DNA of 34,788 nucleotides from an uncultured Anaerolineaceae bacterium (lineage in GTDB: Bacteria; Chloroflexota; Anaerolineae; Anaerolineales; Anaerolineaceae). A model generated the notes under the pieces. The model saw only the letters and a list, made by a program, of their open reading frames with translations, did not search any database and had not been told where the DNA came from. Numbering within the stretch: position 1 is the first letter of the stretch; every line of letters starts with the position of its first letter. The position numbers and the translations under genes are program-made. Below are positions 24,813 through 32,974 of this stretch, piece after piece. The stretch spans positions 1 through 34,788 of the forward strand of contig CAKMKJ010000087.1 in the NCBI GenBank assembly GCA_927443345.1. The letters run 5' to 3'.

Positions 24813-24881
24813 TGCAGTAATCTCCTTCCTTTTCTCTTGGTTGGTTGTAATTATTGCGTTTTGCCCGAAAATATGTATTGC

Positions 24882-25235
24882 TCAATTCTTTTGATATGAA
24901 TGATACATAGCCCCTAGTTTATCGAGCGTTTCTTTGAGTCCTGCTGAGATGGGAAGTCCATCACGATATTGGTACGGATATAGACGGTCAACTGAAAAAA
25001 TACCTACGTGATCACCATCATTGAGCAACTCGTTAGCATTTGTACTAATCCCCGGAACTTCGCAAAGAACTGCGTTGATGAACAAATAACCTCTTTCTTC
25101 TTCGGGAATTCCCAGCAATTGCAGTAATTCGTGTTTCCCTGATCCTGGAATTACCTTTATATCTGTTTGAGCAACATGCTTCCCGCCCCCAAACCTCGCA
25201 AGGGAGCCATACAAACTTACATTTACAGTGATCAT
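24882..25235 (-). CDS. MoaD-like beta-grasp protein lacking C-terminal Gly-Gly
   Basis: A 117-residue protein, first in the AOR operon. The core aligns with the other MoaD-like protein by eye: VNVSLYGSLARFGGG against VNVKLFATLTRYKSG, LLGIPEEERGYLFINAVL against ILQIPDEEIHIVFVNNVI, and GDHVGIF against GDVVGIF. Where the other ends in PPVGGG, this one continues SVDRLYPYQYRDG and a 24-residue tail rich in charged residues. It therefore cannot be activated as a normal sulfur carrier unless it is cleaved. It may be a structural subunit, like the small beta-grasp partners of some AOR-family enzymes, or a scaffold for cofactor insertion. Confidence 0.75.
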   Translation of the reverse strand: MITVNVSLYGSLARFGGGKHVAQTDIKVIPGSGKHELLQLLGIPEEERGYLFINAVLCEVPGISTNANELLNDGDHVGIFSVDRLYPYQYRDGLPISAGLKETLDKLGAMYHSYQKN

Positions 25236-25300
25236 AATTGTTTCAATCAGCGACTCATATTTTTCAATTACAGCAAATAAGAAATTAATATAAAACTAAG

Positions 25301-25318
25301 CGATACTTAAGTTTATCG
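25301..25318. promoter_or_regulatory. CTTAAG-centred near-palindrome before the AOR operon
   Basis: CGATACTTAAGTTTATCG is nearly symmetric about CTTAAG and shares the 11-mer ACTTAAGTTTA with the terminator palindrome 90 bp away (25395-25405). It lies about 65 bp before the first start codon of the AOR operon. It may be the site of an activator or repressor; the adjacent LuxR-type response regulator is one candidate. The evidence is only positional. Confidence 0.35.
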
Positions 25319-25380
25319 TTTTTGATAATGGTTTACACCAGTAAAAAGAATAGGTTCGTTCAGAACAAAATGGTTGAATA

Positions 25381-25408
25381 ATAAAAAAACCTAAACTTAA
25401 GTTTAGGT
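25381..25408 (-). terminator. Terminator of the HK-RR transcript
   Basis: A perfect 20-bp palindrome (arms ACCTAAACTT and AAGTTTAGGT, 25389-25408) is followed on the minus strand by TTTTTTTAT (25381-25389). It lies 65 bp beyond the response regulator stop and separates that transcript from the AOR operon. Confidence 0.75.
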
Positions 25409-25473
25409 GTCAATTTTGTCCTTAGTGAATCTTTTCTGGTCTGAATCGACAGACTTGTCCTTACGAAAAAGAA

Positions 25474-26115
25474 CTATTCAATCAAATGGTTTCTGCGTGC
25501 TATTGAAACTGCTTCACCACGACTATTTGCTTCAAACTTTGAAAGGATATTGGAAACATGGAATTTAATCGTTGACAGGCTGAGTGTAAGTTCTGCTGAT
25601 ATCTCGGTATTGCTTTTGCCTATCGATAATAACGCCAACACTTGCTTCTCTCGTATGGTTAGCTCGATAGTAGGCGTTTTTGCAGTAGATGGCTGACTGT
25701 CTGACAAAGGGGCGCTTGCTGGTGAATACGACACGTTGCCAGAATTTATATTACGGATGATATTAGCAAGTTCATTTGCAGTGGCGTCTTTATACAGGAA
25801 TCCAGAAATGCCAGCCTTGAATGCATCATCAATTAATTGAGATTCAGTAAAGCTGGTAAGCGCGATAATCTTGATGCGAGGGAATTTTTTATGAATTTTT
25901 TGTGTGGCGTGTAATCCATCCATGTTTGGCATAATGAGATCCATTAATATAATGTCCGGATTTAGTTTCGCTGCAAGATTTACAGCTTCAACACCATTCA
26001 CAGCCTCACCAACCAAATCAAGATCGTCAAAAGCCATTAAAAACATTCGTAAACCACTGCGAACCATCGCATGGTCATCGACAATAAGAATGCGAATAGG
26101 GTTTGCGTGGATCAT
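25474..26115 (-). CDS. NarL/FixJ-type response regulator
   Basis: A 213-residue protein from the ATG at 26115. The receiver domain begins ILIVDDHAMVRSGL (acidic pair) and carries the phospho-acceptor D59 in DIILMDLIMPNMDG, then LTSF and LYKDAT with the conserved lysine. The C-terminal LuxR helix-turn-helix is LTIREKQVLALLSIGKSNTEISAELTLSLSTIKFHVSNILSKF. I chose 26115 over the longer reading from 26142 because it overlaps the kinase stop as ATGA and has GGAG 7 nt upstream. It should be phosphorylated by the kinase encoded just before it. The adjacent AOR operon, on the same strand, is a plausible target. Confidence 0.9.
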   Translation of the reverse strand: MIHANPIRILIVDDHAMVRSGLRMFLMAFDDLDLVGEAVNGVEAVNLAAKLNPDIILMDLIMPNMDGLHATQKIHKKFPRIKIIALTSFTESQLIDDAFKAGISGFLYKDATANELANIIRNINSGNVSYSPASAPLSDSQPSTAKTPTIELTIREKQVLALLSIGKSNTEISAELTLSLSTIKFHVSNILSKFEANSRGEAVSIARRNHLIE

Positions 26116-27332
26116 GTGGTCTCCAAATCTTGATTTACCCATTTAAGTCGAACAGTAGTCCCTTGATCTATCTGGCTTTTTATCGAAAGTTTTGCGCCAA
26201 TTAATTCAGCTCTTTCTTTCATAATCTTAAACCCCAAATGAAAAGGAGAATCTTTTGATTCGACAAAACCACGACCGTCATCAGTGATGGTTAAGGTCGC
26301 ATTTTTACAACGACTATCTGGCGATTTGCCGTCTTGTTTTAAAACAATCGAAATGTTGTCTGCTTCTGCATGCTTAATAATATTGTTGATCGCCTCTTGT
26401 GTGATTCTATAAAAAGTAAGTCGCACATCAACAGGCATTGTTTTTTTATTGTCGCAAAAATAGGTAACTGGTTTACGCAATCTTCCTGATGCTGCTTCTG
26501 CAATTTGCCTGATCAACTCTTCCAAACGAGCTTCTTCAATAGCACGTGGACGTAATTCTAATAATAATGAACGCATCTCTGCCAAGGCCCCACGGGTTAA
26601 CAATTGAAGTTCACTCAACCCTTCAAGACCCTGGGCAGGATCAAGTTCGAATACTTTGGGCAATGACTCAGCTATTAAACTGGCAGAAAAAAGATTCTGA
26701 ATTACAGAATCATGTAATTCACGAGCCAAACGGTTTCGTTCCTGGTTTACTGCTTGCAATTGTGCATTTAATCGCAGCCTTGCATTATCAATCGCCAAAG
26801 CTGCCTGAATTGAAAAGTCAATTGCCAAATCTAATTCGTCATCATTTAACTTGTGTCTTTTAACAAAAAATAATGTCAACACGCCATAACTCTCGTTACG
26901 GATCTCAATTGGTACAGATAAGATTGAACGATATTTACGAGTCAACCCTTCAAAAGAATCAACCTGTGCAGGGCAAAAATCAGATTTATTTAGAATTTCT
27001 GAAAGATTTGTGCAAAAGACTGGTTGTCTGCATAAATAAGCTTTTCTTGTTGTGATTTTTTCAAGCACTGGACCGGCAGATTGAATATGGTCAACCGAGA
27101 GCCCCACCACAGATTGAATTACTAATTCATCGTCCGAATTTAGGCGATATATTGCTACAGCATCAGCACTAAGCAACGGCAGAGCTTGATGGACAATAAA
27201 ATCCAGGAGTTGGTCGAGTGGCAAATCGGAATTTAGTGCCGAGAGCGTGCTGCGCAAACTCACTGCAACCAATCTCCGGCGTTCAAGTTCTGCCATCTCT
27301 TTATATGAAATAGTTATCTCTGATTGGTTCAT
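26112..27332 (-). CDS. GAF-domain histidine kinase (HisKA_3 type)
   Basis: A 406-residue protein without membrane helices, so a cytoplasmic sensor. Residues about 30-185 form a GAF domain (LDFIVHQALPLLSADAVAIYRL to LAIDFSIQAALAIDNARLRL) with cysteines C101, C107 and C120, which could bind a metal, heme or redox cluster. NRLARELHDSVIQNLFSASLIAE is the HisKA_3 dimerisation helix with phospho-acceptor H207. The ATPase part has QEAINNIIKHAEA (N box), DDGRGF (G1) and GFKIMKERAELIGA (G2). It is cotranscribed with the response regulator through a 4-nt overlap. The signal may be redox or a small ligand; it cannot be specified. Confidence 0.87.
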   Translation of the reverse strand: MNQSEITISYKEMAELERRRLVAVSLRSTLSALNSDLPLDQLLDFIVHQALPLLSADAVAIYRLNSDDELVIQSVVGLSVDHIQSAGPVLEKITTRKAYLCRQPVFCTNLSEILNKSDFCPAQVDSFEGLTRKYRSILSVPIEIRNESYGVLTLFFVKRHKLNDDELDLAIDFSIQAALAIDNARLRLNAQLQAVNQERNRLARELHDSVIQNLFSASLIAESLPKVFELDPAQGLEGLSELQLLTRGALAEMRSLLLELRPRAIEEARLEELIRQIAEAASGRLRKPVTYFCDNKKTMPVDVRLTFYRITQEAINNIIKHAEADNISIVLKQDGKSPDSRCKNATLTITDDGRGFVESKDSPFHLGFKIMKERAELIGAKLSIKSQIDQGTTVRLKWVNQDLETT

Positions 27333-27834
27333 TAGAATAATTATAATGGAAACCGAAATTTAAATATTTCCGTAGTTTTTTACAGGCTACCCGCGCTTTA
27401 AGCAGACGGGGTTTTTCGCATTCGCAAAAACATCATCCGCCTTAAAAATCATCAAACCTATATTTCGTGCAATTTTTTGTTTAATGAACTGCATGCCTGG
27501 ATAAGGGGGGATGTTAGTCAACCTAAATGCAGTTATCAGTCATTAATCATCCGATTTGGACTATGATATGGGAGGTCGATAGCTAGTACTGAAATAGAAC
27601 AGTTGCTGATCTTTTCAAATTTTAAGAAAATGTGCAGATAAAAAAGATACTTTTACTTATGGCGAGTGTAATCAATAAAACCGATGAAGAACTATCGATG
27701 TTGCCTTCTAATGCACGTACACTTTTTGGAATATTTGTAAGATTCTTCATTTCTTGTCAATAGAAGCTAATGGATCTGTCTCAAAGAATGTTACATACTG
27801 TAAACCAAAAATTAAACTATTATACTAAGAATTA
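27333..27834. other. Intergenic region with two hairpins
   Basis: About 500 bp without a credible gene. One plus-strand hairpin at 27390-27416 (CCCG, GCTT/AAGC, CGGG) is followed by GTTTTT and looks terminator-like, but no plus-strand gene precedes it. A second inverted repeat, AACTGCAT (27487-27494) with ATGCAGTT (27527-27534), closes a 32-nt loop. The promoter of the histidine kinase must lie near 27340-27450 on the minus strand, but I cannot place it with confidence. Confidence 0.4.
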
Positions 27835-28755
27835 TTAACAGGAATATTTCTCTCCATTGCAACAACGGTTTGCATGTTTTTCCCATTCATCCCGGCTTCC
27901 AAAGAATATTACTTTGGCGATTTCCTCCCACTCTCTTACAAATTCTCTCATACCTTTTACTTTTGAACAATCAGAATAACATGCTTCATCCATAACAGTG
28001 TCAAAACTTCTTTTGAGTCGAAACTCATGATCACAAAAATTATCACCAATCGCTAATGTATGGGTTCTTTTAAAAACAAGATTTGGAAAAATAGTATGGT
28101 ACGTGATATGGTCGCACATGCAGATGGCTGCGGCGGTAAAAATCAATCCATATTGCCGTAATATTTCTACGTTGACGCATCTTGTAACATGTAGCCTCAG
28201 TTCACTTTTATCTTCAGCCAGATGCACAGTACCATCAAAGCCCTTTTCTTTATCAATTTCTGTGCCTAAATAATTGCGTGCCTGTCTAAGCCAGATTTCT
28301 ACCGAGTCAATGTTTTCTACAGGATGGTATTTGGATTTCATCATATCCAATATCACGGGAACCAAGGTGTTGGCAATGATTTTATCTGATTCCTCTGATC
28401 TAATGATCCTAGCAAGCGATTGAAAAAAGACTATAACCGGTATGTTTTCATTAAATTTTCTTCTATAAAAAATCTCTTGTTTTTTGCTTGAAAGGTTGAA
28501 TTTTTCAGGCGCCCATTGCGGTTTCTTGAACAAAATATCCCAAAGGATAGCTTTAATAAATAGAAACCTTCCTTTTGTGACTCCGAGATTTTTAATAATC
28601 TCTCTGTTTAAGGAACGTAAATAATTAAGGGGTTTTATCCTATAAGGTTGGCTTTCTAAAGGCATATTTATAGCCCACTGTTCAAATGAGAAAGTTTTCC
28701 ATTCGGTTCCAGATTCTGGTTTATCGGTGAAGATAAAAAAATCATCCTTCATCAA
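27835..28755 (-). CDS. L-2-amino-thiazoline-4-carboxylate hydrolase-family protein
   Basis: A 306-residue soluble protein that is more AT-rich than its neighbours. The C-terminal half has the features of the ATC hydrolase family: LHVTRCVNVEILRQYG, then ICMCDHITYHTIF, and the conserved GDNFCDHEFRLK near residue 245. Named members open the thiazoline ring of ATC on a bacterial route to cysteine, but most relatives are of unknown function. The last 20 residues (EKHANRCCNGEKYSC) carry three cysteines that are not part of the usual family ending and could bind a metal. It stands alone, 103 bp from the AbrB gene. I am fairly sure of the family but not of the reaction. Confidence 0.6.
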   Translation of the reverse strand: MMKDDFFIFTDKPESGTEWKTFSFEQWAINMPLESQPYRIKPLNYLRSLNREIIKNLGVTKGRFLFIKAILWDILFKKPQWAPEKFNLSSKKQEIFYRRKFNENIPVIVFFQSLARIIRSEESDKIIANTLVPVILDMMKSKYHPVENIDSVEIWLRQARNYLGTEIDKEKGFDGTVHLAEDKSELRLHVTRCVNVEILRQYGLIFTAAAICMCDHITYHTIFPNLVFKRTHTLAIGDNFCDHEFRLKRSFDTVMDEACYSDCSKVKGMREFVREWEEIAKVIFFGSRDEWEKHANRCCNGEKYSC

Positions 28756-28858
28756 AACTCACACTCCTTACGAAACCTTTCCTTGTGCAATAAAACCCCG
28801 GCAAAATGGTGGAGTCGTTATTCCCATGATCCCCCATTTAAATTCAATGTTGTGAATG

Positions 28859-29116
28859 TTAACTACGCACCTTTTTTATTGCATCGGAAATGTCAGACTG
28901 TTTCAGTCCGGCAGCTTTTGCTTGAGAACGGGCTTGCTGGATCAGGTCGTCAAAATCACTGATAACCGGTGCTTCAATGGTCTTAAGCATTACGACACCA
29001 TTTTCTCCCACAACAACAAACTGAGTCCCTTCAATGAGATTCATTTGTTTTCTGATACTTTCAGGAATAACGATTTGTCCCTTGGAGGACATTCGAGTAG
29101 TTGCTAATATGGTCAT
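28859..29116 (-). CDS. AbrB/MazE-family DNA-binding protein, no toxin partner visible
   Basis: An 85-residue protein. MSSKGQIVIPESIRKQMNLIEGTQFVVV is the swapped-hairpin DNA-binding domain of AbrB/VapB/MazE proteins. The tail (DFDDLIQQARSQAKAAGLKQSDISDAIKKVR) is the helical arm that in VapB antitoxins wraps a PIN-domain toxin. GGAG lies 8 nt before the start. A toxin gene would be expected directly after it, yet the next 100 bp are non-coding and the following gene is an ATC-hydrolase relative. It is either an orphan antitoxin or an independent regulator. Confidence 0.82.
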   Translation of the reverse strand: MTILATTRMSSKGQIVIPESIRKQMNLIEGTQFVVVGENGVVMLKTIEAPVISDFDDLIQQARSQAKAAGLKQSDISDAIKKVRS

Positions 29117-29299
29117 TGGTCATCTCCATAAATATTCTTACCAGTAAGATTGTGCCATATAAAGAAAGTAAAGGAAAATTCGGTCAAAATAATAAATGGA
29201 TCCAAGGGAATTGCCATGGCAAAGTTATCGCAAAAAAAACCAGAGAGCTAAAATAACTATTCCTGTTGATTGACCCACATTCACTATCTTGAGCCAGGC

Positions 29300-30475
29300 C
29301 TATGGCGTCCAATTCTGGGGGGCATGCCAGGTCAGCCAAACGTCAGTTCCATAACCCGGTCGGCTGTCTACTTTCAGTTTTGCACCTAGGGCTTCTGCAC
29401 GTTCGACCACCATATCTAAGCCAGGATAACCTAAGTGGGATTGTTCAGAGTCAAATATGCGACCGTTGTCATGAATGCGTAATTGGATTACATCTCCAAT
29501 ATGCTGAAGATTGATCTCAACCTGGCTTGCATTGTGTATGACAACGTTTTCCAGCGCTTCCTGGCACACACGATAAAAGACTAACTGGACTTTAGTTGGG
29601 AGTATGAATTTCCCAACAATATTTACAGCAACCGAGGTGTTGATCCGATCGGATAGCATTTCGCCTAACTTACGCAGCAGATCACCCAGGTCTAAACCGT
29701 CCAGCGCAGAGGGATTCAGTTCAGTCAGGAGACTGCGCATTTTGGCTAGAGCGCCTTTCGTCAAGCGACGCAAGTCTTCGAGAGATCGCCGTGCCTCCGC
29801 CTGATCCTTTTCCCACAATTGCGGCAAGACTTCGGCTATCAGGCTGGCGGAGAACAGAGTCTCGTTAACGGCATTATGCAGGTCGTGCGCTAAGTATTGT
29901 CGTTCTTCCAACAATTCGTACGCCGCCTTTTCAGCTGCAAGTATCGCTTCGTTGCTTTTCTTCTGGTCGGTCAAGTCGATGACCACCAGGCCAAAGCAAT
30001 CGAGAATCCCTTCTACGTTCAGGGGAATCACCGAAAGATAGACCGGCACCAGTGTTCCATCTCCGCTAGTGAGAACCAGCTCCTCGTGACGTTTCTCAGG
30101 TGTATCTTTCTTCAGCAGCGCAAGAAATATATCAAGATAATCGGGCGCTATCCAGGTGTGGATGGTGGAACTGATCACCCTTTCGAGCGGGGTTTTGAGC
30201 ATTTCGGCAAAGCAGCAGTTAGCATATAAAATTACACCCTCAGGTGTAAGGGTCATTGCGCCTTCTATCATACCCTCGATCAATGCCCGGTAAGGACGTT
30301 CAGCGCTGGTGAGGGTAAAAACCTGCTCACCTCCCGCGCCCGTGACGACGATCGCATCCACCTCGCCGCTGCGAATGGCGCGCAATGTATCTTCGGATTC
30401 TTCCAGCCGTATACGAAGCCCGGCGTTTTCATCTACAAGTTGCTTTTTATTTGGGAACGCGGTTTTCATACGCAT
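29300..30475 (-). CDS. PAS histidine kinase of the KaiBC operon, atypical catalytic residues
   Basis: A 391-residue cytoplasmic protein. Residues 12-62 (ESEDTLRAIRSGEVDAIVV, then GGEQVFTLTSAERPYR) form the coiled N-terminal segment often found in PAS kinases beside KaiC-like genes. A PAS domain spans about 62-172 (ALIEGMIEGAMTLTPEGVILYANCCFAEML). QYLAHDLHNAVNETLFSASLIAE is the HisKA_3 helix with H200. The residue after the histidine is N201 instead of the usual D/E, and the G1 box reads DNGRIF instead of DGRGF, so activity may be reduced. The gene lies 34 nt after the second kaiB and ends the operon. It probably senses or reports KaiC/KaiB state; no response regulator is adjacent. Confidence 0.82.
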   Translation of the reverse strand: MRMKTAFPNKKQLVDENAGLRIRLEESEDTLRAIRSGEVDAIVVTGAGGEQVFTLTSAERPYRALIEGMIEGAMTLTPEGVILYANCCFAEMLKTPLERVISSTIHTWIAPDYLDIFLALLKKDTPEKRHEELVLTSGDGTLVPVYLSVIPLNVEGILDCFGLVVIDLTDQKKSNEAILAAEKAAYELLEERQYLAHDLHNAVNETLFSASLIAEVLPQLWEKDQAEARRSLEDLRRLTKGALAKMRSLLTELNPSALDGLDLGDLLRKLGEMLSDRINTSVAVNIVGKFILPTKVQLVFYRVCQEALENVVIHNASQVEINLQHIGDVIQLRIHDNGRIFDSEQSHLGYPGLDMVVERAEALGAKLKVDSRPGYGTDVWLTWHAPQNWTP

Positions 30476-30509
30476 ATAAATCCTGTGTGGCGCAAATCAA
30501 AAATAGGTG

Positions 30510-30851
30510 TCAGATCTTCTTTTGTAAATCCAGCCCTACCAGAACGCGTTCACTCTTTGACATATCTCCAATGATCCGGCGCAGTGGGAGCGGCAATTTT
30601 TTGATGAGTGTCGGCGCGGCGATAATCTGCTCGCCCTGGGCAAGTTGAGGTTGTTGGTACAGGTCGATCACCTCCAACTCATAGCGCCCTTTTAAGTATT
30701 CCTCGCAGAATTTTTTGACATTCATAATGGCGCGCAAAGACTGCGGCGTCGTGCCGGTCACATATAACCGCAAGACATAGTGTATTTCAGACAGTCGGAT
30801 TAACGATTGTTCAAACTGATGAGTCGAATCGGTTACTCTCTCGGTTAGCAT
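30510..30851 (-). CDS. kaiB: KaiB-like protein, second copy in the operon
   Basis: A 113-residue protein. VLRLYVTGTTPQSLRAIMNVKKFCEEYLKGRYELEVIDLYQQPQLA is the thioredoxin-like beta-alpha-beta half of KaiB. AAPTLIKKLPLPLRRIIGDMSKSERVLVGLDL is the part that refolds in fold-switching KaiB. The family segment A-x-P-T-L with K-x-x-P-x-P is kept. KaiB binds phosphorylated KaiC rings in clocks, and KaiB-like proteins act in stress responses elsewhere. The N-terminal extension (about 25 residues) is longer than in cyanobacteria. It follows the other kaiB by 9 nt. Confidence 0.88.
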   Translation of the reverse strand: MLTERVTDSTHQFEQSLIRLSEIHYVLRLYVTGTTPQSLRAIMNVKKFCEEYLKGRYELEVIDLYQQPQLAQGEQIIAAPTLIKKLPLPLRRIIGDMSKSERVLVGLDLQKKI

Positions 30852-30860
30852 AAGATGTTC

Positions 30861-31253
30861 CTATTCCCGCGGCAGCAGATCCAATCCGATCAGCACGCGT
30901 TCGGTGTTAGAAAGATCGCCGATAATCTTACGCACAGGCACTGGCAGTTTTCGTACCAGAGTCGGGATTGCCAGAATCTGATCACCTCTCGCTAGTGTTG
31001 GATTTTCCAGCAAGTCCACTACTTCAATGAAATATTGACCTTTCAGGTGTTCTTCGCAAATTTTTTTGAGATTGGCAAAAGCCATCATGGATTTGGGCGT
31101 TTGTCCGGCAACATACAAGCGCAAGATAAAGGCATCCGATTTTGCTTGGGCGAACTGGGTTTCACTTGCGCCAACCCCCATATCCTCCCGATCTTTTTTG
31201 GGGAGTGGGGGTGCATTCAGATCGGTCTTGCGATCGACAGATTCCTTTTTCAT
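30861..31253 (-). CDS. kaiB: KaiB-like protein, first copy in the operon
   Basis: A 130-residue protein. After a charged, probably disordered extension of about 40 residues comes the KaiB domain: [46 protein letters not shown] and [33 protein letters not shown]. It overlaps the kaiC stop by 4 nt (ATGA), so it is translated right after KaiC. The two kaiB copies are clearly paralogous but differ in the extension and in many surface positions, which suggests separate partners or states. Confidence 0.9.
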   Translation of the reverse strand: MKKESVDRKTDLNAPPLPKKDREDMGVGASETQFAQAKSDAFILRLYVAGQTPKSMMAFANLKKICEEHLKGQYFIEVVDLLENPTLARGDQILAIPTLVRKLPVPVRKIIGDLSNTERVLIGLDLLPRE

Positions 31254-32974
31254 TTCGAGTTTCCTTTCTGTCTGTTCGGTTTGGCGTCCGCTTTGCGGAT
31301 CTGAGCCATATCCACACGTTCCTGCGTCTGGTGGTCTTCTCGCGCATGTTCCTGCCCGATAATGTTCATCGCCTCGAATTCTTGTGCCTCAAACTCAAAG
31401 CGTAATGCGGTAATTTGCGCTTCCATAATTTTACGTTTGCGTTCCAGATCAAGTTTTCGCCGCTCAACATCCTGATCGTGTATTGTCTGCGCGACTTGCT
31501 CTTGCGCTTCTTGAGCCAGACGCGCCGAGCCGGTCAGCACACCCCCCGAACCGATGTAAACATCGCGCAATTCAATTCCGTGATCGGTGATAAGGAACTC
31601 GCGTATCTGGTTCGAGTGGGCCATTCCACGCGATTTCAAGATATACATGCCTCGATTGCGCTCGCCGCTGATTTCGATATCGCGCAACAAAAGCCAAGTG
31701 TCAATCAGAGATGAAATGGCAATATCGGTTTGCTCGAGTGCGCCACCGCCTGCTGTAAGATTTGTGAATAAACCGGTGATTTCTTTCATTTTCAAGAAAT
31801 CCACCAGTCGCATTAACATCGCTTTAACTTCGGTCGCATTGCCCCCCATAACGAAACTGTTCAATGGATCCACAATCACAACTTTTGGTTTGAACGCGTT
31901 GATCGCTTTGTGCATCATGGTCAGGTGCATCTCCAAGCCTGTAAAGGTGGGTCGGTTCGCCTGAAACTGGAGAAGACCTTTCTTTTCCCACTTTTGCAGG
32001 TCAATCCCGATGGAATGCATGTTGCGCATGATCTGGCTGGGAGATTCCTCAAAGGAAAAATACAGTGTTTGTTCGCCACGCTGGCAGGCGGCTGCGACGA
32101 AATGCGCGGCGAGACTGCTCTTACCAGTGCCTGCCGTGCCTGAGACGAGTACGCTGCTTCCCCGGAAAAACCCCGCACCGCCCAGCATCGAATCGAGGCG
32201 CTCAATACCGGTGGGTATACGTTGAGTGGAGGCGATCTGTTGTAGACCAAGTGAGGTAACAGGCAGTACCGAAATACCATCTTCGTCTATCAGAAATGGG
32301 TATTCGTTCGTGCCATGTGATGAGCCGCGATACTTAACCACACGCAACCGCCGCGAGGAGACCTGCTCGCTCGAACGATGGTCGAGAATGATGACGCAGT
32401 CAGAAACGTACTCTTCCAATCCATAGCGGGTCAGTGACCCTTCGCTGCGCTCGCCGGTGATGATGGCGGTCACGCCTTTCTCCTTCAGCCAACGAAACAA
32501 GCGGCGTAGTTCTGCGCGCAGGATGAGCTCATTGGGCAAGCCGGAGAAGAGTGACTCGATTGTATCCAGTACAACGCGTTTGGCTCCGATGGAGTCAATA
32601 GCCTGCCCGAGGCGAATGAACAACCCTTCCAAATCATATTCACCGGTCTCTTCGATTTCGCTGCGCTCAATATACACAAAATCAATCACCATCTTTTTAC
32701 GTGCGATCAGGTCTTTTAGGTCGAAACCAAGTGAGGCGACGTTTTGGATCAGGTCATTTTCGGTCTCTTCGAAAGCCATAAAGACGCCAGGCTCGTTGTA
32801 CTGCCTCGCGCCACGCACTAGAAATTCCATGGCGAGGAGCGTCTTGCCACAGCCAGCGCTACCACATACCAGGGTTGGCCGGCCTTTAGGCAAACCGCCA
32901 CTGGTAATTTCGTCCAACCCTTGTATGCCTGTCGGCGCTTTGGGTAGTCGCATTTTTTCTTCTGGCATATTCAT
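31250..32974 (-). CDS. kaiC: KaiC-like double-RecA-domain ATPase/kinase
   Basis: A 574-residue protein with two KaiC domains. CI has Walker A GSAGCGKT (38-45) and the catalytic FEE at 68-70. CII has GTAGTGKS (279-286) and FEE at 308-310. The autophosphorylation site of Synechococcus KaiC (T426, S431, T432) aligns with T416, S421 and S422 in [12 protein letters not shown], so the kinase residues are kept with Ser in place of the second Thr. VEIRGEMSR-like [19 protein letters not shown] follows. A tail of about 90 residues (485-574), rich in Q, E, R and K, is a predicted coiled coil in place of the A-loop region that KaiA binds. AGGAG lies 11 nt before the ATG. It heads the operon kaiC-kaiB-kaiB-PAS kinase; kaiA is absent. 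Confidence 0.92.
   Translation of the reverse strand: MNMPEEKMRLPKAPTGIQGLDEITSGGLPKGRPTLVCGSAGCGKTLLAMEFLVRGARQYNEPGVFMAFEETENDLIQNVASLGFDLKDLIARKKMVIDFVYIERSEIEETGEYDLEGLFIRLGQAIDSIGAKRVVLDTIESLFSGLPNELILRAELRRLFRWLKEKGVTAIITGERSEGSLTRYGLEEYVSDCVIILDHRSSEQVSSRRLRVVKYRGSSHGTNEYPFLIDEDGISVLPVTSLGLQQIASTQRIPTGIERLDSMLGGAGFFRGSSVLVSGTAGTGKSSLAAHFVAAACQRGEQTLYFSFEESPSQIMRNMHSIGIDLQKWEKKGLLQFQANRPTFTGLEMHLTMMHKAINAFKPKVVIVDPLNSFVMGGNATEVKAMLMRLVDFLKMKEITGLFTNLTAGGGALEQTDIAISSLIDTWLLLRDIEISGERNRGMYILKSRGMAHSNQIREFLITDHGIELRDVYIGSGGVLTGSARLAQEAQEQVAQTIHDQDVERRKLDLERKRKIMEAQITALRFEFEAQEFEAMNIIGQEHAREDHQTQERVDMAQIRKADAKPNRQKGNSK

Noticed and set aside
27390-27416. Terminator for a plus-strand gene
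   Set aside because: The hairpin and T-tract are plausible, but all genes for several kilobases to the left are on the minus strand, so it is only mentioned within the intergenic entry.
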